DNA from: Tetrahymena thermophila SB210
Taxonomy: Eukaryota > Ciliophora > Oligohymenophorea > Hymenostomatida > Tetrahymenidae
NCBI RefSeq assembly: GCF_000189635.1
Contig: NW_002475974.1
Coordinates: forward strand, 266,751 to 330,750
DNA: 64,000 nucleotides
Direction of reading: 5' to 3'
How positions within the stretch are numbered: position 1 is the first letter of the stretch; every line of letters starts with the position of its first letter. The notes beneath the pieces were generated by a model. That model made no database searches and had not been told where the DNA came from. It saw only the letters and a program-made list of their open reading frames with translations. The translations under genes were made by a program, and so were the position numbers. This document shows, in pieces, positions 49,201 to 63,635 of the stretch.

Positions 49201-49566
49201 TAGCTAATTAAACGGGTGCTACTCTTCATTTTCAGTAATATTAGTGACATGAGTTTATTCACTTACTTTATAATCTAATCCAATCGAGTTATTAATTTTA
49301 AATTTTATTTGTACTGAAGAGCCTTTTTATATTTATTAACTTTTGTTTATCTCATTTGCTTTTAAAGAATTTCTAAAATTATGTTAAGATAAAATAACTT
49401 ATCAGATATAAAAATGAGTTAAATTATTTAATTTTCCCAATTTTTGTTTAGGGAATTATTTTAAAATAATTTACGCAGGCTTTTAATCATGATGATACGA
49501 TGGAATCATCGATGGCAATTTTCTTGGGTCATACTTTTCTTCAATTATCTCATCATCAAATATCAT
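46291..49566 (-). CDS. RING-between-RING (RBR) E3 ubiquitin ligase with two C-terminal TM helices
   Basis: Six exons, 49566-49475, 49339-47481, 47416-47300, 47235-47134, 47072-46962 and 46733-46291, close exactly to 907 residues. The first 560 residues are polar, with a Cys/His cluster (CLCHCHNS) near 170-200. RING1 starts at C565 (CSVCFEEQV, CNHFFCSYC). The IBR follows with RWCIQLDC and CPICGTQQCYICSGLWHEG, then RING2 with NCPKCLKEVKK, STCKACGHRFCWLCN and HFSTWNFFGCPG. In RBR enzymes the RING2 catalytic cysteine accepts ubiquitin as a thioester. The final exon adds two hydrophobic helices at about 789-817 and 830-860, then an acidic tail. This resembles RNF144/RNF19-type membrane-anchored RBR ligases. 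Membrane localisation is inferred from the helices. Confidence 0.9.
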
Positions 49567-51773
49567 TTTTTGTTAAATCTGATTTTAAAAGTTAACAAAA
49601 ACTTTTAATTAAAAATTGCAGTGATTTAATTATTTGTCTGAATTTCTTTATTAATTTGTTTGCAAAATCTAATGATTAAAAATTTTGTAGTCGTTCCTTT
49701 ATGCAATCGATTAAATAATGTTTTTTCGCTAAATTATCAATCCAATAAATATAAAAGTAGGAAGCTATTATTAGAAAAATAAGATTTTAATAATATTTTT
49801 TTTCAATTTATGGACTTTTTAAGTGATTGCATTTTAATTAGTAAATAAATCAAAAAAGAAATCGATTTGTACATAAAATTAATTTAGATAACCAATTATT
49901 ATAAATAGTAAATGCAAATATATTATATTGATATATTCTTTCTTTCTTTGAAGTTTTATGTACTAAATTAATAATAGCTATCAATATATTAGCTTAAAAA
50001 ATTTTGATTTTATTTATTTGAAGAAACTTTTACTTTACTTAAGAGATTGATTCACCATATTTTATTTTATTCTAAATTATTTTAATATCTTAAATATAAT
50101 TTTTTTTTTACTTTTTGATTTCATTTTAGAAATTTTTCTCTTATTATTTATTTTTTATGATTATTTTAGAATTTTCAAAAATAATGTGGAAAAATAAAAG
50201 TAAAATTTTAAATATAAAATTTATTTAATTTTAATCATCTATTATAATATTATTAATTATATAAATACTGTAATTTTTTAAAAGAGTCAATTATTGAATT
50301 AATCATCACATATATATGGCAATAACAAATGAATAATATTAATTAAAATATTAAATAAATTTTATATTTAATTACAAATATTTTGAGGTATATATTTATA
50401 TTACTTTTTTAAGAAATTTTTTATATTTTTTAAACATTCATTTTAGATAAAGCTATAAATAAAGTCATAATATATTATTTTAACTATAGAGCTAAAAAAT
50501 ATAAATTAAATCTGTTTTATTTTTCAGACTTAGTAGTATAAATAGAAAGAATATATTGGAATTAAATTAGGTAAGTATTAGACTTTGAGTATACTACTCT
50601 TGAAGCTATTTAATTTGATATTAAAAAAATTAATTCATTCAAATAATTTACTAAAGGTTTTATAAATATCAAAAAATAAGAAATAATTAAGCTTATTTAT
50701 TATTTATATTTTTTTAAATAACAATTTTCTAAATATCAACTATGGACGTGAATTAAATAATAAAAGGAATTGAAGTTATGCTTTTATTTAAAAAAAATAA
50801 TTTTATAAATTCACTTAATTCAGTTTTATAAAAATAAAATTTAATGGAATTAAGATAATTGATTGGTTTATTGCCAAGTTAAAACATAAAATTTTTTTCA
50901 TAAAATATTAGCCTTAATTTCTAATTTAAAATATTAATGTATGGAAAAAATCTTAATATGTGTAATTAAGAATTAATATATTGTCTTTACCTTGCTTCTG
51001 GTAATGGTTAAATAAATTTACTTTGTAAATTATCTACAAATAATCCAGTATTATTTGACAATATTTATTTTATCAAAATTTTAATTTGTAAAATTCTATA
51101 ACAATATTTATGAAGAATCCTATCATTAATAGCAAGATAAAAACCATAATAAAAACCAAAATTCCTTTGAAATTATTTAAAAATTGGAAGGTTTTCAGAA
51201 TTAAGTAGAGATCCGTGTCATCAAATCATTTTTCAAATAATTCAAGGAAAACAATTACTAAAAAAAAGCAATAATATTTATCGTTCAAGTATTTACTTAT
51301 ACTGAATGAAAATTATAAAAGAAATAGAAATAAAAACCACTTAAGTATAAAAAAAAGTAATTAAAGATACTGTAACAAATATGTTCAAAGGACTAACATG
51401 TTAAACATCAGCTTTTTAAAATGTATTTTTTTAGAATTTTTGTAATACTATTTATAAGTTTCATAAAAAATTTTTTAAAGAAAATTTATATGAACCAAAA
51501 TTACATTTTAATTACTCTGATTTGCTAGTTTAATAGTATCATTCATGAATATTTATTTGAAGTAATTAACATATATATAACAATTTCTAAAATAGTTAGC
51601 TTAAGATATTTTTAAATATCTTTACATTGTTTTAGCATAAAATATATCCAATAAATTATTAAATAATTTATTTATAATGCTTGAAAAATTGCGCATTGTT
51701 TTTTATAAATATTATCTTAATTTACTTTTTTCTTTTTAAAAAATAATAATATTTATAACAAACAATATTAATA
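49567..51773. other. long divergent intergenic region
   Basis: 2.2 kb of very AT-rich DNA between the RBR ligase (minus) and the TMC-like gene (plus). Long A and T runs occur throughout. I see no exon, RNA gene or mobile element. Confidence 0.55.
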
Positions 51774-54700
51774 ATGGGGAGAAACAAGTATTCTAAAAAG
51801 CCTTAATCAAAAAAGAATTACAACTCTTCTTCTTCATCCTCCTCTTCATCGAATGACTCTTCTGATTCTTCATAGTCAGATTCATCATCTGAATCAGATG
51901 TGAGTATAAATTATGGAACAAATAAGAGAAACAAATATAAAAAACAAAATAACAAAATAACGAAAGATATTGAAGACGACTATAATTTATATGATAATAG
52001 GAAATCAAGAACTAAAATTTAATCATAGCATTAAATAAAGAATAGGTTTACACCTTAAAAAAGTAGAAAAAGCATTGTTGGCAAATCTTTCAGAAGCATC
52101 GAACCTGCTGAATTTTAAAATAATCCCTACTAAGTACCTACAAATACAGTTAGATTAAATGGTGGTAATAAATTAATTTAAATTGCAGAGCTTTAAAAAC
52201 CTTAAATAGAAAATAGAAGTAGAGCTAAAAGTGATGTTTTTAACTATCTGAACTAAAATAAAATGTAAGTAGAGGATATCAATTAAGCAGTTGAAGATCA
52301 TAACTTAAATAATTATGATCTTTCAACAGATATGAAGAAAAATTTACAAAGAAGATAGTCGCATAGAATAATGCATCAAAGCTATCATTCTATTTAAAGT
52401 AATAATGGATCTACTAAGGGAAATTAAATAATAATTTCTCCATAATATGACTCAAGTCATGGTTTCAATTTTAAGCAATAGGCTATGCATCATACTTCAA
52501 ATTTTGCTAGAATCATACCCATAAATAACTCTTTAGATCACTCTAAAAACGATCCTAAAAGCATATCTATAAATAACAGTATAAATGTAAATTAGTAAGA
52601 AAACCAAATAAAAGAGAATTAGTAGGACATGCTCAAGCTTGATTTAAAAAATAAAGAGTTAAATAGATTATAAAATTAGTAAAGACATGCACTTACGACA
52701 GTAGGAAATGCTCTTAAAAGAAAATAGAGCATTGAAAATATAGAATTTTTTAATAGGCAGTAAGAAAAATAATTGCAAGAAAAAAAGAAGAGTGATCTTT
52801 CCTATAACAATTGCATTTAGAAAACAAAAAAATTATGGTCTTTTTTGGTTAAAAAAATTCAGTACAATCATTTCTTAACTGAATTTGTCTATAAAATTGT
52901 TAACATGTTTGGTCTGAAATCCATATTCCATTTCAAATTTCTCACGACGTGTATCAATTACTACCTTTTTGGCACTATCTTATTTATCTTTCCTATAGTA
53001 AAATAAATAGTAAGATTTAACACTTAATTTAAATTTTTTTAAAGTTTTTTGATTTGTTTTTATTTGCCAATTTACTTTGTTTGGTTATGAATACTTAATA
53101 TTTTTTTTTCTCCTTCCAATTAAAGTTTCACCAACACTACTTCATTTCACAAATTAAATCACTATTATGGCTTACGATAATTTTAAATATTAAAAATAAA
53201 TAAATAGATTCAATATTCAGATCAAATTTCATCTTAAGGAGTTTAGATTTTTTATCTATATTAATTACAAGATAGTTTAGGATTAATTGTCTACTTTAAC
53301 TTCTTGATAATTTTTTTAGCTGCTATACTTATTTTGATGAGTTATTATAGATATTTGCACTACTAAAAGAACTCTGTAATGTTTGAAGTTTAAAAAACTA
53401 AGGGGTTAAAATATTTTACCATGATATTCTGTGAATACAACTGGAAAATACCAGGCGAGAAACCGAGGCTTTGGTTTTAGTTATCTTTAACAAACAAAGT
53501 ATTTTCTTCTTTTGAAGATGAAGATTAAGTGTATAGAAGATAAATTTATGTAAATTAAATTTAGCAGCTACTTAAGGATATGTTATTTTACATATTATAC
53601 ATTTCAACTATGCTAGCTTCTGGATATTTTATGCTAATTCTTTGCAACAATAAGCTGTTTAACAAGTAAGTTATACCTAATTCATTATTTCTTAATGAAT
53701 GTCTTTTTTCTATCGTGGTAATAGCTCTTGTTGAAGTAGTATCATTTCTTCTTGCAATTTTAATGAGTGTTTTGCGTCATTTTGAAAATTCTTGCTTATA
53801 GTTAAAATCTCAATACTCAATAGAATTTATTTACTAGGCTGTAGTCTATTCCATTTATATATTTATTAGATGTACAGCTTCCTTTACTCGAGAGGAATTT
53901 ATAGTAAATATTGTTGACTACAACTATTAAAATGATGGCTATGTTTGCCCTTAATAGTCTACCGCTCATAGTCTATTTTCATTGTACTTGGTTCACTATG
54001 TATTTATTCTATACTTAAAGCAGTACTTTAAGTTATTGCTCAATCTGATACAAAAAAATGATGACCATGTAAAGAGTGGGCTAAAATGTGCTATGGATAA
54101 TAAAAATAGAAGATAATTTAAAGTTGTAGAAGACACAATACCTTTAATAATATCAAATATGATTATTTTTATGAATACGCCTTTCAATTTTATTTTATTC
54201 CCTATAGCTTTAATCTTAAATCTAATTTTACTTCTTCATAATTACTTTATCATAAAGAAATGGAAATTACCTGAGTACTTAACTATCACAAGTATAGACA
54301 TACATGGGATATTAGTTAAGATGTTTTTGCTTACTGTATTCTTTATGTTTTTACATTTCTTTTTCATTAGCTTGGCCGACTAGCCTTTACATTACTTTGC
54401 AGATAACTTAAGTAGAGTATGTGGACCTTTCACATAAAATAATACTAATATATTATCCTATACATTTTAGTACTTTTATAACTCATATTTCTTTTAAGAA
54501 TCTCTCGATATAGTTTTTTGGTAACCTCTACTAGTTTGCATCATAGTTTTTTTTATTTTAAAAACCATAGCAGATAATAGGTAGTATAAAAAATGGGTTA
54601 AAATTCTTCAATATAGAAGTAAGGATATAAATTCAGTTAAAAAGCATTATAAAAAAAAAGTTTCAAAGCTACAGAAATAACTCGAAAATGCTGCAAAAAA

Positions 54701-54971
54701 TATAAAATAAATTTAAAAGGAAAGTGCTATCCCATAAATGATAAAACCAAATTAATAATAAAAACCACTGGAAGAACATAATATTTCAGCTAATATTTAA
54801 GTTAACGACCATTAAAAGTCTGTCCATGAATAGTTAAGGACTGAAGAATCATAATTTTAATAACATACATAAAATTACTTTTTAAGGCCTAGGAAAAGGT
54901 CTTCTTTTGGAAATGAGCACTCAGAAATATAAAATTTTAACACCAAACCAGATTCTGAATTTGGAATTTGA
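51774..54971 (+). CDS. multi-pass membrane protein, possibly TMC-like channel
   Basis: Exon 1 (51774-52997, 408 codons) has a Ser/Asp-rich start, a polar Q/N region and a first membrane segment INYYLFGTILFIFPI. After an intron whose acceptor I cannot fix (somewhere in 53100-53210), one long frame runs to TGA 54969-54971. It encodes at least seven further hydrophobic helices, for example LGLIVYFNFLIIFLAAILIL, LLKDMLFYILYISTMLA, SLFLNECLFSIVVIALVE and FNFILFPIALILNLILLLH. The segment after the second helix, KYFTMIFCEYNWKIPGEK, resembles the intracellular block that follows the same helix in transmembrane channel-like (TMC) proteins, where the sequence reads with a Trp-Asp-Tyr core. The signature CWET motif of TMC is not found, so the family call is tentative. 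The C-terminus is charged and cytosolic. Confidence 0.6.
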
Positions 54972-55784
54972 ATATGTCAAGTTGGATTTAATATTTTTAA
55001 ATATATTAAATTTTTTACTGATGAAGTTGCTATTTCGATTAATGAATTTATCATAACACTTATTATAAAAATACTATGCATTACTTATATGAATTCATTA
55101 AAATAATATATAAATACATTGGCATATATTAATTTATAAATATTTATTTAATTTTGTAAACATAAATTCAATCTATATTTCTACCATTTATTTTTTGCAA
55201 ATTTACAAAATTATAAATTTATTAATCCTAAAATCAAACTAACTCAGATTTTGGATTTGGAATTTAATCAAAAAGGTTAATTTGATCATTTTTCAAGTAA
55301 AAATGGAAAATTTATTATTTTTAAATTCATTTTTAATTAAATTTATTTTTTTTAATCACTACCTCTATTTTTAAAATTTTCTTTAGTTCTTACAAGTAAA
55401 TAAATAAATATAAGAGATATATATAATTACCGTTTAAAATTGATTAATTTATAATAATTTTATTAAGTTTGTTAATGTTTTATAATTTATTTTTGAAATC
55501 GCTCATTTATTTAACATTAATTTAATTAATTAAATTTTTATAAATGAATTTATTATGTTAAAAGGTAGAATTTTTACTTCTACAGAAAGATACTTTTGCT
55601 TAGATTAGATAAATACAATTTAATTTTGAGACACTTTTTATTTGGTTTTGTTTGCTTGTTTGTTTAATATACTATCAAAAACATATTTTCAAAGTGTATT
55701 AATAAAATTATAAATAAATAATAAGAATTAATAGCATAGCCTTAATAATTAGCAATAATCTATAGAATTAAATTAAAATTTTAA
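54972..55784. other. intergenic region
   Basis: About 810 nt of AT-rich DNA between two plus-strand genes. A 22-nt block at about 54949-54970 has an imperfect copy at about 55245-55266. No gene is seen. Confidence 0.55.
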
Positions 55785-57402
55785 ATGTCTTACGATCTTA
55801 ATCTAAAATGCGCAGATCCTAAAAATACTGCACTTGATTTTAGATATATTTCTCTTTTAACAAGTTGTATTTAAGGTACATAAATTTAATTTTAGAGATT
55901 CAATAAATTCATATCATACATGCATACATATCATTAAAATTGTTAATGTAAATTTAAATAATAAAGATGATTATACTTGTGTTGCTTTGAATCAAGATCA
56001 TAATGATATGAATACTTAAATTAAAGTAATTTAACTAAAATTAACATTAAAATGAATGGCTAACCAATTTTTGAAAAATTAATAGCCTTGCTCAATCTAA
56101 TTAGTTTCAAATTAAACTCTGCAACAAAGCGTCGAGAAGTCAATGAATATGTAAAAAGATTTACCAAATGTCTCAAAATTTGAACAATTAAAAAGGATTA
56201 CTCTAGAAATAAATGATGGAAAGTATCTTCCATAACTCGTATGGTTAAATCTTTTTAAAAAAATAAATTTTTTAATAAAAATAAATATAAAAGAAATCAA
56301 ATACAGCTTTAGCTACCTACGATATTATAGCTATTAAAACTAGAAACGAAAAAGTTTTTCACTCACTTTGCATAGATTATGATGTAATTAATAATCAATT
56401 GCTCTATTTTAATGTAAAATGATTTTTTTATTGAAGGATTATGATATATTGTGCTTTGATATGAGTGAGAGACTTCCCTTTATCCCTAAAAGAGGGTGGA
56501 TTTAGGAAGCTGTTAGAAAAGGGATATCTTTTGAAATATGTTATTCAGAAGCTATAGAAGGTAAATTTAAAAAATTAATTCATGTTCTCAATTAAAATAT
56601 TTATATGATTAGATCCAGCAAAAAAGAGAACAGTTTTAGCAAATTGCATCAACATTGTAAAAATGACTAAAGGAAAGAACATTATTTTTTCAAGCTCTTG
56701 TTCCTCAGACTTTGATCATCGTTCTCCTTTTGATATAATAATGCTGTAAGCTATATTTAAAGTTATTAAATAAAGTTTAAATTATAATTAATTAGTGGAA
56801 CTTTAATAGGACTTACTAGAGATTAAACTCATGATGCTTTGAAAAAGTTTCCCTCCAATTGCATTAAAAGATCAAGTAATAAAATAATTAAATATTTCAA
56901 TAACTAATTAAGTTTAATCTAAATAGGATATCGTAAAACTTATGAAGGAACTATAAGTCATGCAAGCAAAAATGATATGGAAGAATTCAAAAAAAAGAAT
57001 GAAGCTTAAATTGAAAGAATTTAAAAAAAGGTGAAAAAAAATGAAGAAATATCATAATAAATATAGTCAAGTGCAGATAAAAATAATTTAAAACTTAAAC
57101 TACTAGAAAGAAATAAGAAAATTTCAGTAATGGAAAATAAGAGCAATATACTCTTTGACAAAGAATCATAAAAAATAGATTTTGATCCTAACCAAAATGT
57201 TTTTTTAAATCCAAAAAGAGTAAAATATCCTACCAACCCAAATAATTAAAAAGAGAGCAACTAAATGTAGATTGAAGAAGAAAAGAAAAATTAACCTACA
57301 GACATCAAATAAAACAATAGCAACAATAATAATAATACTTCAGTCTAAGAAAATAAAGAAGAATAAAAACCAAAACTTTTAAGTTTTAGTATTACAAATT
57401 GA
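55785..57402 (+). CDS. RPP30: RNase P/MRP protein subunit Rpp30
   Basis: Seven exons, 55785-55875, 55967-56025, 56086-56238, 56294-56383, 56437-56560, 56613-56745 and 56796-57402, with six introns of 50-91 nt, close exactly to 418 residues. The TIM-barrel-like Rpp30 motifs are all present: MSYDLNLK at the start, DDYTCVALNQDH, FEQLKRITLEI, ATYDIIAIKTRNEKVFHSLC, DYDILCFDMSERLPFIPKRG, AVRKGISFEICYSEAI, KNIIFSSSCSSDFDHRSPFD and GTLIGLTRDQ. Rpp30 (yeast Rpp1) is a core subunit of nuclear RNase P and RNase MRP, which mature tRNA 5' ends and process rRNA. A charged, Q/N-rich tail of about 140 residues after the barrel is longer than in human Rpp30 (268 residues). Confidence 0.94.
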
Positions 57403-58279
57403 GATTAAATTTTTTAAAGATATTCATTAGTGAGAGATTATTTATAATAATAATGAAATTAAATAGTTAATATTAATTTAATATTTATACTAGTTTTAAG
57501 AGTTTTTATAACATATTAATAGAATATATTAGGTTTAGAAGTTAACCTATTAGTAAATCTAATATTTTAAATTTATAAATATTATTTAATTCATAATTAA
57601 TATTCATATTAAACTTAAAATTTAACAACTACAAACAATTATGCTTTGTAATTTTATAATAAAATTTTAATTATATATTAAATAGGTGTTTTCTAATTTC
57701 CTCTTCTTCACTTGCTGTTTATAATTTTTGATAAATTAAATAAATATATTTAAAAAAATTGAAAAAGTAAGATCAAATAACATTTAATTAAACATTTATT
57801 TATTTTATATAAAAATTGAAATTAATTATTAAAAAATATAATAACATTCTAAAATAAATATCTGATATCTATTTAACATTATTTGCAAAAATTTAAAAGA
57901 ATATAATTGTTTTTATATTTATATTTTATTTAAAGTTATCAATTGCATAAAATGAAAGTTTAAATACATTTTAATAAATGAACCAGTAAATATTCTTTCC
58001 ACAATTTTTAAAAATAACTAATGATAATGCTTGTTAGAATAAGATCATTTTATTATTTTAGTTTTATACTATAAAAGTAAGTACTTAGATATCGAAGAAA
58101 TTAAAAATGAATAAACTAAAAAATGTATTTTAATATTTCATTTTGAGTGTGGCAAAGTAACTTAAAATTATCACACTGCTTTAATCTTTTTTATAATTAA
58201 TTAGATTTTTTAAGTAATATTTCTAAAGTAGAGCTATATTAAAAAAAATAAATTAGACAATTATACATATTTAGTGTAG
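57403..58279. other. intergenic region
   Basis: About 880 nt of AT-rich DNA upstream of the first kinase gene. No feature can be named. Confidence 0.6.
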
Positions 58280-60674
<2,395 letters not shown>

Positions 60675-61203
60675 ATATTTTAAATTAAAAATAATCTATA
60701 AAAAATTAAATGAAAAAAATAAGAAAATCTTTTATTTTAAGTCTCTAAAAAAAATAAAAAAAAATATCTTGTTTAATTAGATAATAACCTCATCTTAATA
60801 ATTAAAGTAGAGTGAAATAAAAAGACAATATGATTAAAAATATAACTTAATTTATTTATTAATAAAAATAGCTAATCATACTTATCCCTTATCATTCATA
60901 ATTAACTTGTTTTATTGTAGCTTGTTATGTAGCTTTTTGGAAACATTTTTAATTTGTTGCTTATTTTTTATAACTATATATGCTTAGCAGGTGCTACTAT
61001 ATTAATCATTTTGTTTATAATAATAATAATATTAATTTTTTGTTTCTTGAATTTGATTTTTGCTTATCTATATTTTCAATCAAAATATACATACAATTTT
61101 ATTCTATAAATTCTTGAAATTCAATCAAGTAAAGAAATTTATAAAGTAGGCTTTTAAGAAGATAATTAATACCATAAATAATATAATAAAATTATACATC
61201 AAT
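60675..61203. other. intergenic spacer between the tandem kinases
   Basis: About 530 nt of AT-rich DNA that ends the first kinase transcript and carries the promoter of the second. No gene is seen. Confidence 0.6.
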
Positions 61204-63177
61204 ATGGGTTGTGCAAAATCTGTTGAAGTAAAAAAATCAATTGCTTCATAAAGAAGAATCTCAAACACTAGAATTAAGCAACTTGATTGGTATGATAAAG
61301 ATGATAAGAATGAAACAACTATTGCATCAATAGAAAATATAGACTACTTTTATGAAATAATAAAACCTCTTGGAAAAGGAACATATGGCTGTGTATACCA
61401 TGCTAAACAAAAAAGAGAACCATAAAGAGAAGTAGCTATAAAAGTGATAAGTTTAAACAACATCGATAAACTTCCACTGTAATATGTAAAAAGAGAAGTT
61501 TAAATTAGCAAGATATTGGATCACCCAAATATTATTAAATTTATAGAGACATATATAGATAAAAAGAATATATATATAGTAATGGAATATTGTTCAGGAG
61601 GAAGCTTACTTGAGTGGACATTTAAAGAAGGAGATGTTTTAGATGTTATGAAAAAACTTTTCTATGCTGTAAATTATATGCATTCGCGTAATGTCATTCA
61701 TAGAGATTTAAAGTTAGAAAATATTTTGTTTGAAAGTGAAAGCTAAAACTCCGATATTAAAATAATTGATTTTGGACTGGCAAAAAAGGTGGGGGATGAT
61801 GATAGAAGACATACTATGGTTGGATCAGTTGCATATATGGGTAATTCATTTATTTACTTAAATTTTAAACTTAGTCATAAATATTAAGCGTTTAGAAATG
61901 AATAAATAACTTCTACTTCAAAATAGTAAAAAAAAAAATATTAATTACTTGTTGTAAATCAATTTATATAATCAAAATTTATTTTAAATTTTAAGCACCT
62001 GAAGTTATGTTTAATAAGTCTTATAATAAATCTTGCGATGTTTGGAGTTTAGGCATAATTATGTACAGACTTATATGCGGGTAACTTCCTTTTAAGTCGC
62101 AGTAATAAATACATGATGCTAAGCTTTATTTTGATAACCCAATTTGGAAAACTATTTCTAAAGAAGGAAAAGATTTGATTAGAAGAATGATTGTATACAA
62201 TCCTAAAATCAGAATTACTATACAAGATGCTCTTAAGCATAAATGGTTCAGTCTAAGGAACACAACACTCAAATTAACTTAAGTGATAAAAAAATCTCAC
62301 AATTTAAAACTTTTAGATAGATTGAGTCATTATAACTATCTAAATTAGTTTAAAAAAGAAGTAAATTTTTTTATCAACAAACTAGAATTTTAACTAACTA
62401 TTTACTATTTCGTTTATGAAACAAAAGGTGATCTCTATTTTTATAAAAAATTTCCTTTCAAAAAAAAAAGAACTTCATATGAGAAACTTATTTAGAACTT
62501 TAGATGAAGAATAGAAAGGGTACATGACTTAGGAAGATTTATAGGATATAATGGAAAAAGTAGGTATTTAAGCAAATGAATAGACTAAATCATTTTGTAA
62601 TAACTTCTTAAGATAGCTTACAAATAACTCTAAAGAAGAGCAGCAATAATTTTAGCATGCTGATATTTTACAATATTCAGATTTTTTAAGCGCTTGCTTA
62701 GGACAAGATATATTATAAGACAAAGAGTGTTTAATAGAAGTTTTTAATTATATAGACGCAGATTAAAATGGATACATAAATGAAGATGATATCAAAACAG
62801 TAAAATAAAATTAATTTTCAGAAAATGTTCTTTTATCAAATTTTAATTTGTAAAAGGCTTTGTAACGTGAAGGAAGATAATTGTTTGAAATTAAATTTAT
62901 GGATCTTGTAAGTGAAATAGATTTCTACTTTGATCATAATCGACGCCTCAATTTCGATAGGTTTTGCTAATGCGTTGGATGCACAAAAAGTATTATTTAA
63001 TTAAATAAATTAACAAACAGTGGTGAGAGTGATTCAGAAAGTAGCCAGTCAGTAAAATCAAAAGTGGCCTCAGACGAATAGTTAGATAAACATAAAGTAT
63101 AAAATCAAAATTTAGAATAAGTAGATGAACAATTAGTAAAAAAAGTTTTTAATGAAAAATCAGAAAGGAATGAATGA
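61204..63177 (+). CDS. CDPK-like protein kinase with N-myristoylation signal (telomere-proximal copy)
   Basis: Four exons, 61204-61840, 61996-62360, 62428-62799 and 62857-63177, close to 564 residues. It starts MGCAKS (myristoylation/palmitoylation). The glycine loop [29 protein letters not shown] and APE are intact, so the kinase should be active. The regulatory region holds LFRTLDEEQKGYMTQEDL and VFNYIDADQNGYINEDDI. The second has a fully canonical calcium loop (D-x-D-x-N-G-x-I-x-x-x-D), unlike its upstream paralogue. A C-terminal acidic, Q-rich tail ends at TGA only about 460 nt from the telomere. It is a tandem duplicate of the preceding gene: VEYC-type hinge (IVMEYCSGG), insert lengths and intron positions agree. 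Confidence 0.92.
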
Positions 63178-63635
63178 ATGAATAATTAATTAGCTGATAA
63201 TTTAATTACTTTATTTTGAATAAAATTTTAAAATTAAAACAATATAGAAAGATACATTAAACAATATTAATTTATTTATTTATAAATATATTTATTACTA
63301 TTTATTTATATAATTATATATACATTACTTGATTTGAGCTTGATTAACTTTATATTTACATATTCTTTTGATGAGTATTTCTAAAACCAAATATTAATAA
63401 GTAAAAAATTTAAAACTACAATAGAGTTTAATAATATGTATAGAAATTAATATAGAAAATATCTAAGATAAGCATTAAAAGTTTATATTTGCTATAATTT
63501 TTAAAATAAAACTTTAATTTTTACAATAAAATAAAAAAAACTAAATATTAAATATGCTTAAAAAATTGAATGATACAATAATTTTCATGAAAATAATAAA
63601 GATTTATAATACACAGAGTTAAAACAAATGTATTA
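63178..63635. other. subtelomeric spacer
   Basis: About 460 nt of AT-rich sequence between the last stop codon and the telomere. It is non-coding and holds the last gene's 3' untranslated region. Confidence 0.65.

Noticed and set aside
61516..61746. Short kinase-like frame read as a truncated kinase or pseudogene
   Set aside because: Under TAA/TAG = Gln it is an internal part of the full-length kinase 61204-63177.
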